Below are positions 30,221 through 40,597 of a DNA stretch of 64,000 nt, in pieces. Below the pieces are notes generated by a model. The model saw only the letters and a program-made list of their open reading frames with translations, made no database searches and was not told where the DNA came from. Position 1 is the stretch's first letter. Each line of letters opens with the position of its first letter. A program made the position numbers and the translations under genes. This DNA comes from Vanrija pseudolonga (taxonomy: Eukaryota > Basidiomycota > Tremellomycetes > Trichosporonales > Trichosporonaceae), in the NCBI RefSeq assembly GCF_020906515.1, contig NC_085851.1, positions 2,108,001 through 2,172,000 on the forward strand, written 5' to 3'.

Positions 30221-30276
30221 GCTGGGGCGGCAGTGAGCTTTGCCGTCAAAAGGAAGAGAGTCGACGGGAGTATCTC

Positions 30277-32609
30277 ATGTCGCCAACGTTTCCCACTCTG
30301 CACCCGCCGCCAGCAGCAGCAGCAGCAGCAGCAGCGACGCAGCAGCAGCACCACCAGCCCACCGCCCAGCAGTACCTGCCCCCGTCGTATCCGCCCCCAC
30401 CACCCAGCAGCAGCAGCAGCCCTCTTCCCCCCCCTCCATCATCATCACACCCCACCCAGCACACCCAACACACCCACCACCCAAGTTGCCTCCGTCCATC
30501 CCATCCGAGTCCGAACCCGTTTCCTCCTTCTACCTCCGTCGTCACTGTACCAGCACCAGCAGCAGCAGCAGCAGCCTCCGCCCGCCTTCCCCCATCACCA
30601 TCAGCACCAGCACCGCCGGCGGCATCATCCACGGCAGCATCTCTAGACTGGCGGCTGCACCAAGGGCATCAACAACAACAACAGCAGCAGCAACAAGGAC
30701 GTCTGTCTCTGTCGCCATCGTCTGCACCCTTGCCCCCCCAAAGCAGCAGCAGCACGAGCAGTAGCAGCAGCAGCCGCCCCTATTCAAGGCCAAGACAGCC
30801 AGATTCCCAGCGGCCAGCCCCAGCATCCACCCCTGCGTTACTCTCCCACGGACCAGGCCATCATCACCCAATAGACCACCACACGGTAGTCGCACCTCCC
30901 TCCTCTTCCTCCTCCCCTTGTAAGCACACACACACACATACACATCCCCTTGTCCATCACTCTGGGCATCGCGATTGCGCCTCGTTACTGACACTGCATG
31001 CGCCATCACTAGATTGGAACAGTGCACCTTCCTCGCATCAGCAACAGCCGCAACGCGATCACTCTTCTGGCACGCTAGTCCCACCGCGACGCGTCCAACA
31101 CCGGCCACCTCCACTGCATCTTGTCGCATCTCACTCGAGCCCTCCCACATCGTACCCTCCTCCTCATCCCCACGCAAACGAGTACCTGTCTCCATCCCGC
31201 TACACATTCTACCCAAGCCCAGATACATTTAATCCATCGCCAAGTCCACAGCAACTGTCGGACAGCGCCTCTCCACTGCAATCACAACAAAACGCGTCAC
31301 TGCATCCAGCCTACAGCGGTAACAACACGTTCCCGCATCCAACGGCCAGCCCATCAAACACTGCACTATCAATATCGCCGACTGAGCACACCCACTGGGG
31401 AGCTCAGCCAGATCACGTAGCCAACCTGTATCCTCCAGGCCAAATCCCCATTGGTGCAGCCGCACCCCAAACGTCAACGTCCCCAGAGACGGCCACTATC
31501 CCACCCCCAGCCACGACCGAAGCCGACACGCTGTCGTCTGCAACCGGCCAGCCTACGGGCGCTGAGGCGACCCACGCTACGGGCACTGCCGATCAGGCGC
31601 ACGCCGCGGCGGCGGATGCCCATGCACAGGCGTCTTTAAACCAGTCGCCAGTACACGCAGCTGCGGCTGCCTGGGCGAACCCTACAATGCCGTACTACAA
31701 CTCGGTTCCTGGCCAGGTCGACTACTTGGCAGGCGACTACACCAACATCAACGGCGTCATCCCACAACTGCAGGCCGAACACTATGTTGCGGGAGCTGCC
31801 GACGACTACAACGGAGTAACCCTGTCCAACTGGGCGGAGGCGAACGCGGCCGCCGACGCTAACGGCGGTGTGCCTTCGCTTGTCACCGATGATGCCAACG
31901 GTGGCCAGGTTGTCATTCCCGACCACCACGACCACGACCACCACGCGGCGGCGCAAGCTCTCGCAATCTCTGGCAACGGAGACGGCGAGAAGCCCAAGAA
32001 GCTCGTGTTGGCTTGCCACTTCTGCCGGGGCCGAAAGCTCAAGTACGTTTTTGACATTGCGCCAGCAACAACAGTAACAGTAATGCTAACACCTCCCTCA
32101 GGTGCGATGGCGGCCGCCCGACCTGCACGCATTGTGCCAAGCGCCAGCTTGTATGCACATACGACGAGCAGGTTCGCCGACGAGGTCCAGGGAAGAGAAC
32201 GAAGGAGATGCGCGAACGAGCCGCACGCGAGGCTGAGGCTGCAGGCTTAGGGCTCAACCCCGAGTCGTTAGCCCACCTCACGGGGGAGGCTGGCCCGTCT
32301 ACTCTTATCGAGGCGCCCAAGAAGCCCGGACGGAAACGCAAGTCGGAGGCGGTGGACGAGGCGGAGAAGAAGGCCCGAATGGACCAGGAGCAAGCAGAGG
32401 CGCAGGCCGCTGTCCAGGCTGCTGCCCAAGCACACGCCGCGGCTCAGCTCAGTGCTCACGTCGGGCTGGAACATGCCCTCGGAGAGCACGATCAGCCTTT
32501 AATCGACCCTGCTCTGGCAGGCGAAGGGGGTGCCGTGCTCGACCTTCCTCCGCTGGAGCCGGGCACGCTGGGTCAAGTCATCCAGCAGCTGAACGGCGCC
32601 CAGCAATAG
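30277..32609 (+). CDS. Zn2Cys6 transcription factor with a long Gln/Pro/Ser-rich N-terminus
   Basis: Predicted nuclear DNA-binding protein of the fungal binuclear zinc cluster class. Two exons (30277-32042, 32102-32609) sum to 2,274 nt, 757 aa. The cluster is C-x2-C-x6-C-x6-C-x2-C-x6-C, from ACHFCRGRKLKC at about residue 580 to KRQLVC; all six cysteines are present and the intron falls in the third Cys-adjacent Lys codon. After it comes a basic stretch (RRRGPGKRTKEMRER) and an Ala/Gln-rich segment that may form a coiled coil. The first 580 residues are low complexity: Ala and Gln runs (from CAG/AGC repeats), Pro/Ser/His-rich patches and HTHTHTH. The start at 30277 is the first ATG before the repeats; a longer frame opens at 30166. 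Target genes cannot be inferred. Confidence 0.85.
30305..30360 (+). repeat. CAG/AGC trinucleotide repeat coding Ala and Gln
   Basis: Eight AGC/GCA units in a row plus interrupted CAG units encode Ala and Gln runs near the N-terminus of the Zn2Cys6 protein. More CAG/CAA clusters follow at about 30,405-30,425, 30,546-30,575 and 30,664-30,700. Such tracts often vary in length among strains. Confidence 0.75.
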
Positions 32610-32950
32610 CACAAACCACCATCCTCTCGCCGAAACGCCCTTACAGAATCACCCATGGGCTCCCAAGTCGTGTTACCCCCCTCCCCCTTCCCCATCTATT
32701 ATTGTTTTTTAGGTTTTCGTTCGTCCTTCCTTCGGTCATTTGAGCCATAGGGGTATTTCCGTTGTACCTGTAGGCAGATGTACAGTGCTGCAGAGGCAGC
32801 AATGAAAGAGGAGACTCGCCCGCCAAAGATGTTGATGGCTGCCACCTTTCTGTTGAATCGGTTTCATGTCAAAGTGGAGGTCTGACGAAACTCAAAAGTT
32901 GAGATTGGTTTCATTTCTTGTCTGCCAAGCTCGACGTTGCCTGCTCGACA
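32610..32950. other. Intergenic spacer upstream of the DEAH helicase gene
   Basis: A 341-nt spacer between two plus-strand genes, with a T-rich stretch near 32,697-32,730 that may be part of the 3' end signal. No gene seen. Confidence 0.4.
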
Positions 32951-35900
32951 ATGGCCCCAAAGCGAAGACCGGTCAACGTTGTTCGCTCGGGAAACGCAGG
33001 CAACTCTTCAAAGCCGACAAAACCCAAAGACGAGAAAGATGGAGCCAACCCAGACGCGCCAGCGAGGCCACCTCCTCTCTTCCCCATCGGCTACAAGTCG
33101 CCCGTGACCATCTTGAACGAGAAATGCCAAAAGGCAGGATGGGAGAGGCCCATTATCGAGACTGTGGGTCGCGGATAATGCATGGGCTCTAACCTTGTCA
33201 GAAGCAGAACCCGAGGTCGAACCCCGAGACGTTTGGCGGCGTGGTCATCCTGCGCAAGCGGACCAGCAAGAATGTGTACGACCTCGACACTGTGCGCTTC
33301 ACGCCGCACCCCCCGTTGGACATTGACAATGCCGCGATGGCAAAGCACTACCTGGCGACCTATGCGCTGTTCCGAGTGAGTCGGCCCAGCCGGGCGAGCT
33401 GACACACCAGTTCCTCAACCACCTCCCGCTTGCCTTGACGCTCCCTCCGACGATCAGGCCGTACTGGACGACGCTGCTCGCCGAGAAGTCGGCCGCCCCG
33501 GCCCACAGGGACTGGGAGTGGGCGCCGGACCCGTTCGCGGCCAAGCACGAGGTCGAGGCCCGCCAGACCAAGAAGAAGGAGAAGGACGAGGCGGTCGCCT
33601 CTGGCTCCGCGACGCCGGGCGGCTCGGGCTCGGGCCACCCGTCTGGCCGCTCGACGCCAGTCAACGACGGTCGCCGAGGTGGAAAGGTCTGGGAGAATGC
33701 GCCCGAGGTGCGCATGGCTCCGGCGCTGCGTGAGGTCGTCGAGGGAACAGTGAAGAAGGTGGGTGGGAAACGTGTTCTCGACTAACCCGCCAGTTGATGA
33801 AGCGCTTCCCCTCCGCCATCATGGACGCGGCCCGCGAGACGGAGGGCACGCCGGCCGGCACACCCGGCGCGTCGGGCACGAACACGCCGAGCCTGGACAC
33901 TAAGCCGCTCCAGACGCAGCTCGAGACGCTCGGCTTCCGCCCAGCGCACATCACCTCGGCGCTGTCAGCGGTCGCGGCAGCGCACGCTCGCCTGCAGGCT
34001 GGCGGCGTGAACGGCGCCGACCCGCTCGTGCTCTCCCTGAGCATTCTGTCACCGCTGGAAGCGGCGATCGAGTGGCTCCTGCTCCACCTCCCAGAGGACG
34101 ACCTGCCGCCGCGCTACCGGCCCAGCAGCAGCGCGTCGGACATGGTCACTGGCGGCTCCGCAAGCAAGGGGGGCAAGAGCGCGCTCGTGCGCGGCTGGAC
34201 AGTGGACAAGCTCGTCCGCAAGGCTGGTTTCCCGCGCAAGGCGGTCGAGGCGGCCATCGCCACGGAAGACCGCGAGTCGCTCACGCTCGAGCTGCTCGGC
34301 CGCCGCCTGGTCGGGTGGAAGGGCGAAGACGCGGGCTGGGGCGACAAGGAGGTCGTCGAGTGGGGACCGGACGCCGCGGCCGACGAGGAGCGCCAGGTCA
34401 TGCGCGACGAGGAGGTCATGGCCCTCGAGGCCATGCTTGGTGAGCGGTTCCGCCGCGGCGAGACCCCGTCCGAGCTCATTGTCGACATTGAGAGCGGGAG
34501 CGACACGCTCCACCTCCACGTCGTGCTGGACGAGCACGCGCCATATCCGTCCGCGCAGCACCCGACGCGCCTCCCGCCGTTCTACCTCACGTCGCCGAGC
34601 CTGCCGTCGTACATGCGTCTGCACCTGCACGCCGACATGCTCCTCCAGTTCCGCGACCCGCAGCGGCACGACCTCGTGTCGGTGCTCGAGGCGGGCACGG
34701 GCGGTGCCATCCTCATGATGGTCGAGCACCTCGAGACGACGCTACCGACCGTCGTCGAGAACCCGCCAGACATTGCCAACGTGACGCAGCACCTTATCCC
34801 GCGTGTCGAGGACGACGAGCCGGACCGCGCACCGAGAGAAGCGCAGCGCAAAGCGCCGAAGCAGCACTCCACTACGCGGAGAAGAGAGCCGACCGCGGCG
34901 GAGAAGGAGGCCGTCGTGGCGTCGCAGAAGGCGCTGTTCGCGAATCCAGAGTACAAGCCCATGCTCGCTGCGCGCGAGCGGCTGCCGGCCTGGAAGGAGC
35001 GGGACAATATCTGCGATGCGCTCGCGAAGAACCGCGTGTTGGTAGTTGTTGGAGAGGTGAGTTGGATCCCGAAGACGAGCTGACTTTCCCCCCAGACCGG
35101 CTGTGGAAAGAGTACCCAGCTCCCGCAGTTCATTCTGGACCGCGAGATTGCCGAAGGGCGAGGCGCGTCGACCAACATCATCGTCACGCAGCCGAGGCGA
35201 GTGGCAGCGATGGGCGTCGCTGCGCGCGTGGCGCAGGAGCGGCTCGAGGACGTCGAGAAGAACCCCGGGTCAGTGGGCTACGCTATCCGCGGCGAGGCGC
35301 GCCGCTCGCGCGACACGCGCCTCCTGTTCTGCACGACGGGTATCGTCCTCCGCCGGCTCGGTACCGGCGACGCCGACCTCAGCAACGTGTCCCACGTCAT
35401 TGTGGACGAGGCGCACGAGCGCGGCGTAGACACCGACCTGCTTATCTGCCTCCTGCGCGACCTGCTCGAACGGAACAAGACGATCAAGGTCGTGCTCATG
35501 TCTGCTACTATCAATGAGCAGATCTTTATCGACTACTTTGGGGGATGTCCGAGCCTCAAGATTCCTGGGTTTACGTATCCCGTCCAGGATCAGTGAGTGT
35601 CGTTACGGGAGACCGACACGCCTGGCATCACTGGTGTGACCACGAAAGTGGCGCGGTCGCCCGTCGACGAATTGCGCCCGACTACAGTGCTAACCCCACA
35701 GTTACCTCGAGGACGTCGTCCCGCTCATCAAGTACCAACCTACACCGTCGCGATATGGACCCAAGCTCAACGAGGACCAGAAGGCCGCCATGCGTGCTGA
35801 CTACGAAAAGCTTGGCCTCGCGCAGGACGACCTCCGAGCCCTCGAGATTATTTCACAGTCGGACCGTATCGACTACGGCCTGGTCGCTGCCACAGTCCAA

Positions 35901-37661
35901 CACATTGTCCGCACGGCCCCAGACACCAAGGGTGCTATCCTCATTTTCATGCCCGGTGTTATGGAGATCCGACAGTGTATCGCGGAGCTGCAAAATGCCG
36001 ACCTCGGTCTGGTGGAAATCCTGGCACTACACGCCAACCTCTCGAGTGCCGAGCAGCGACGCGTTTTCATCCCCACAGCTCCCAAGCGAAAGATTGTGGT
36101 CGCAACCAACGTGGCAGAGACCTCGGTCACCATCGACGATGTGGTCTACGTTGTCGACTCTGGGCGCGTCAAGGAGACGCAGTACGACGCCGACAACGGC
36201 ATGCAGCGCCTGGTCGAGTGCTGGACGAGCCGGGCATCCGGCCGCCAGCGACGCGGTCGTGCCGGTCGTACTCAGCCCGGGCAGTGCTACAAGCTGTACT
36301 CGCACCGCACGGAAAACAACAGCATGCCGCGATTCCCAGTACCTGAAATCTTGCGCACACCACTCGAGGCGCTGTTCCTGCAGGTCAAGGCCATGAATGA
36401 GGAGACAGACGTCAAGGCGTTCCTCGGCAAGGCCATTGACCCTCCCAAGATGGACGCCATCGACTCTGCCTGGCAGACCCTCATCGATCTGGGGGCGGTG
36501 GAGAGCGAGAAGCACACGAGTAAACTCACCGCCATGGGTCGCCATGTGAGTGCTGTACCTCCAATGTGGCGCCAAAGTAACGAGGGCTAACGCTGCGCCT
36601 TCACAGATGAGCATGATCCCTGTCGACCTGCGATTGGCCAAGATGATGGTCTTGGGCACCATTTTCAAGTGTCTCGACACCGTGCTGACGATTGCGGCCC
36701 TCCTTTCCTCCAAGCCACTATTCACGTCACCAATCGACCGCCGTGACGACGCCAAACGGGCACGCGAGGCGTTCACCACCTCTCGCTCTGATCTCTTGAC
36801 CGACGCACGAGCGTACCACGAAGTCGCCGCACTGCGCGGCAGCGCAGCACGTTCATTCTGCGAAAAGGTGAGCACGCATGCAGCGGGGTATACAAAGTGC
36901 CTACGACGCCGCGCCACCAAAAGCACAGGCCGAAAGTGGTTGAGGCTTCGGGTACCGCGCTGTATCCAGTTTGGCACCCGTGGTGGCGGAGTTGACACGC
37001 ACAGAACTTCATCTCTCCGTCAACTGTGCGCGACATCACGTCCTTGCGTCAGGACTTTATTTCTGCCCTGTCCTCGCTTGGGTTTATCAGTTCGTCGGCC
37101 GCCGGCCTGGCGCGCGTGAGCACCAACGTGGCCAAGGACAACCTCGTCAAGGCCGTGATTGTCGGCGGGCTGTACCCGCGCGTTGCGCGCATCGCCCTCC
37201 CCGATGCGCAGTACGAGCGCGTGCAGCAGGGTGCGATCGCAAAGGAGCACGAGGCCAAGGAGGTCAAGTTTTTCGACCAGGCCGGCCGCGTGTTCCTGCA
37301 CCCGAGCAGCGTGCTCTTCTCCGTCTCGGGCTGGAAGCGCGGCTACCTTGCCTACTTTTCCAAGGCCGAGACGTCCAAGGTCTTCCTGCGCGACGCGACC
37401 GACGTGCCGCTGTACGGCCTGTTGTTGTTCGGCGGCCAGATCACGGTCAACCACTGGGCTGGGGGGCTCATGCTCGGCAAGGACGGGCACGTCAAGCTCC
37501 GGGCCGCGACGCGTATTGGTGTGTTGTGCGCGCAGCTGCGCCGCCTGCTCGACGCCGAGCTTGCCGAGCTTATCGAGTCGCCGCACGGCGCGGCCGACCT
37601 GCGCGAGGACGTGACGGGGGCCATGATGGCGCTCCTGGCGCGCGACGGTCTCACCCAGTAG
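32951..37661 (+). CDS. UBA-RWD-DEAH/RHA RNA helicase (DHX57/YLR419W type)
   Basis: Large RNA helicase, about 1,400 aa over eight exons. The start MAPKRRPVNVVRSGNAGN is chosen at 32951. A UBA-like helix bundle is seen at LQTQLETLGFRPAHITSALS, followed by a further disordered loop, and an RWD domain at EEVMALEAMLGERF through LPPFYLTSPSLPSYMRLHLH. The helicase core has motif I GETGCGKSTQLPQF, motif Ia TQPRRVAAMGVAARVA, motif II VDEAHERG (DEAH variant), motif III MSATI, motif V VATNVAETSVTI and motif VI QRRGRAGR. HA2/ratchet and OB-fold parts follow (RTPLEALFLQVKAMN; VFLHPSSVLFS). This order matches DHX57 and yeast YLR419W, more than DHX29. Its exact cellular job is unknown. The intron at 36868-37004 is the longest and holds one half of an inverted repeat pair. 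Confidence 0.9.
36885..36960 (-). repeat. Inverted repeat element, copy A (intronic, antisense)
   Basis: Read on the minus strand, 36960 to about 36885 aligns with 37668-37755 on the plus strand. Both contain TACAGCG-GG-ACCCGAA, ACCAC-TTC, GTGCT-TGGTGGCG-GG and then GCACTTTKGTACC-type ends. Over the first 62-63 ungapped positions I count about 46 matches (roughly 73%). Differences do not follow a codon pattern. Confidence 0.6.
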
Positions 37662-38041
37662 TCGTCTACTACAGCGAGGCACCCGAACTCGCGACCACAT
37701 TCACCTCGTGCTCATGGTGGCGTGGTATGGTGTGGTCCGCACTTTTGGTACCGCACTGTACTCTTATGCATACCAAAAAGCTCATACAAATTTTATAGCC
37801 TGCCGTGCCCGGGGGACGGCAGGGGGGCAAGGAGGGGGAGAGGGGTAAGGGGGAGGGGGGTGAAGACCGCGGACACTTGTACGCACCCAGACAGTCAACA
37901 CTCGCTATGTAAGTTACCCTAGGATACTCATCAGGAGACACCAGGTTTCAGTCCGTCAGTCGTCGCCGCCTTCACGTGGCACGGCGTACATCTATCGGCA
38001 CAAAATACAAGGAGATACACTAACAGCGGCGAAGCCCACAC
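37662..38041. other. Convergent spacer DEAH helicase / MCM5
   Basis: A 380-nt gap between convergent stops. Its left part (37668-37755) is the second copy of the inverted repeat element. The remainder has a G-rich stretch (37,810-37,865). No gene seen. Confidence 0.5.
37668..37755 (+). repeat. Inverted repeat element, copy B (just past the helicase stop)
   Basis: The partner of copy A at 36885-36960. It starts 7 nt after the helicase stop codon, so it should lie in the 3' untranslated region. Copy B has about 6 extra bases (TGTGGT) compared with copy A. Confidence 0.6.
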
Positions 38042-40377
38042 CTAGACGCCAACACGGTTGACCACCTTCTTCTGGTTGGAGAACCGGATGACCTCGCGCT
38101 TCTCGAGCACAAAGACGGCCCGCTCGAGTGCGTGCTGCGAGTAGCCCTGCTGGTTGACAAACTCGCGCACGAGCGACTGGTAGCTCGTGCTCCAGCCAAT
38201 CGGCAGGCGGCGCTTGAGCTCCTTCTCGATGCGCTCCATCTCGTCCTGCAGCTCGGCGCGCGACATGCCGTCTACCTGCCCGGCCGCGACGGCGTCCATT
38301 GTCGAGTATTTGAACAGACGGATCGCCTCCTCGACGTGGTGCGGCCCGACCTGCGGCGAGAGCGTGATCTTGGCGAGCGACTCGGAGATACGGATCATGG
38401 CCTCGAGCTGACGGACAGTGATGGGGATCGAGCTGCGCTCGTCATTGTCCCGCTCCACCTGCTGCACCTGTTTGCGCAGGCTGACAAAGTGCGAGCTGAG
38501 CATCTCGGACGCCTCGGGTGACAGGCGGGGCGCACATCTGCTCTTGCAGTACGCAATGTAGCGCTTCATCTTGTCGATGTCGATCTCACCAATCACGTCC
38601 TCGCCGGCCTCGCGGTTCATGTGGATGTTCATGACGTGCTTGGCGATGGTGCGGTCACGGGCCTCGTTGTGCTCGTCTTTGACAATGAAGATCATGTCGA
38701 AACGGGACAGAATGGTAGTCTGGAAGTCGATGTTCTCGCCGGGCGACTTCATGTCGTCGTAGCGACCAAAGACGGGGTTGGCGGCAGCGAGGACACTTGT
38801 TCGCGAGTTGAGGATCGTGGTGATACCCGCCTTGGCAATCGAAATGGTCTGCTGCTCCATGGCCTCGTGGATGGCCACACGGTCCTCGTCCCGCATCTTG
38901 TCAAACTCGTCAATGCACACGACACCGCCGTCGGCGAGCACCATGGCACCTCCCTCGAGGTAGAACTCGCGAGTGATAGGGTCACGCTGGACAGACGCGG
39001 TGAGACCAGCCGCCGACGACCCCTTGCCCGACGTGTACACCGAGATAGGCGACACTTTTTCAACGAACTTGAGAAGCTGAGACTTGGCAGTTCCGGGGTC
39101 ACCGAGCAGAAGCACGTTGATGTCGCCACGAAGCCGCATGCCGTCTGGAAGAATCTTCTTGCTTCCGCCCATCAGGAGACATGTCACCGACTTCTTGATG
39201 TCAAGGTTGCCGTAGATACTTGGCGCAACGGACTGGGCGAAGCGCTCATACAGGCCGTCTGATCGCGCAAGCTGCTGGTAGTGCTCCTCCTCCTCGGGCG
39301 TGAAGACGCGCGATCCGGGAGACGAGGCAACCGACGAGTCAATCTCGATGCCGAGGACGCGAAGGTAAGGCTGGCGAAGGGCCGGCGCGCCGCTGTTCTT
39401 GGAGTTCTTCGACGTAGGCGCAAAGGTTGAGTAGATGCCAGTCGCAATGATGCGCGATCCTGGGACGACCTTGCCGCTGAGGTAGCGCTCCGCCTGGAGC
39501 ATCATGTGACGGGGCAGTTCTCCGACAGGGACCATGTCGGGGGCCTCCTGGAGCTTGATAGTCTGCTGGTCAACGAAGCGGCAGCGGTCGTGGAGGATGA
39601 CATAGGGGTCCATGGGACAGTCCTTCTTCTGGCCGTCGGCCGCTGGCGCGTCACACCGCCTCGGAAGCGCGGCGCGTTCACCGCCCATACCACCGGGTAC
39701 CTTGACGACCTTGACAGTACGGCACGACTTGCACTGGAGGTGGAGCTCGGTGGCGCGCGCCGAGAGCTGGGACGCGTTGATGACGATACCGGGGAGACGG
39801 ACGAGGGTAGTGAGCGTGTCGGCCTGTGCGAGTTAGCTCTGAAAGTCGTGTTCTTAACTCACGCTCAGCTGGCGGAACTGGAACATGTTCATTCCACTCT
39901 TGAGCGTGACCTGCATCTCGGGGACGAGCTCGGCGGCGGTCGACGAACCAGGCTCGGTGGACGGGCTGACGAGGGTGCGAGCTAAGCGGAGGAGCGCGCT
40001 CTCGAGCTGCGAGGGTTAGGGGAAGCACACTTGCGTGGATGGATCGCGAACTCACGAGAGGCAGCATCTCTCCGGGCTTGTCGCGGACCTTTTGCGCGAG
40101 CTCGGCATCGAAGAGGTTGAGGTCATTAAGGTCGACCTCGAGGGTGTGATGATGGAGGAGGAGGGAGGAGCGCAAGCGGTCACTTGGGGTTGTCAGTGTC
40201 TGCTATCGCCTCCCAACATGATCACCATACTCACCGATAGATGAACTCTTGGTTGACGCGGAACTCTGAGAGGAACCGGAGGAACTGAGCCTCGGTCTCG
40301 GCGGGCGAGTCGACGCCCTGGTCCCCCTCCAAGACCTGGACCGAGTAGATGCGGTTCTGCTCGAACCCGCTCTGCAT
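38042..40377 (-). CDS. MCM5: DNA replication licensing factor MCM5
   Basis: Subunit of the MCM2-7 hexamer, the replicative helicase. About 740 aa over five exons; the last runs from about 39,820 to 38042. The start [17 protein letters not shown] fits the family N-terminus; an ATG at about 40428 is in frame upstream. The zinc-binding part shows [15 protein letters not shown] and CDAPA...CPMDPY. The AAA+ core has Walker [14 protein letters not shown], Walker [10 protein letters not shown], sensor 1 [11 protein letters not shown] and the arginine finger LSRFDMIF. The C-terminal winged helix is at [20 protein letters not shown]. Everything expected for an active Mcm5 is present. MluI-type boxes lie upstream. 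Confidence 0.96.
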
Positions 40378-40555
40378 GGTGTCAGCCGGCTGCGCCTGAT
40401 GGATGCGTTGTTTGTGTTTGCGTACCATTGTTTGTGTTGTGATGTGGGTGTCGGGGGTTACGAGTGATGAAGAGTGGAGTGTACAGGACAAATCGAGGGT
40501 TTTGTCATGTCGAGGGTGGGTGGGTGCGACAGACACAAAGGAAGGAGGGGGCGAG

Positions 40556-40597
40556 ACGCGTCGTGACGCGCTCCAGGGACAAGGAGACGCGCTTGGG
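40556..40597. promoter_or_regulatory. MluI cell-cycle box cluster upstream of MCM5
   Basis: ACGCGT at 40556-40561 is followed within 40 nt by two GACGCGC strings. MBF-type (Mbp1/Swi6) factors bind ACGCGT in fungal G1/S genes, and MCM5 is a typical target. The cluster lies about 180-220 nt upstream of the start. Confidence 0.55.

Larger units (their letters stand above)
26455..30276. other. 3.8-kb gene-poor region between AFG3 and the Zn2Cys6 gene
   Basis: The left part holds the AFG3 promoter with the 17-nt motif at 26611. The right part must hold the promoter and leader of the Zn2Cys6 gene. In between I found no recognised gene, tRNA or transposon. Frames of 60-217 codons occur on both strands. 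The longest (29480-28827, minus) is listed separately. A TATA-like GTATAAAAAC lies at about 27739-27748. Confidence 0.4.
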
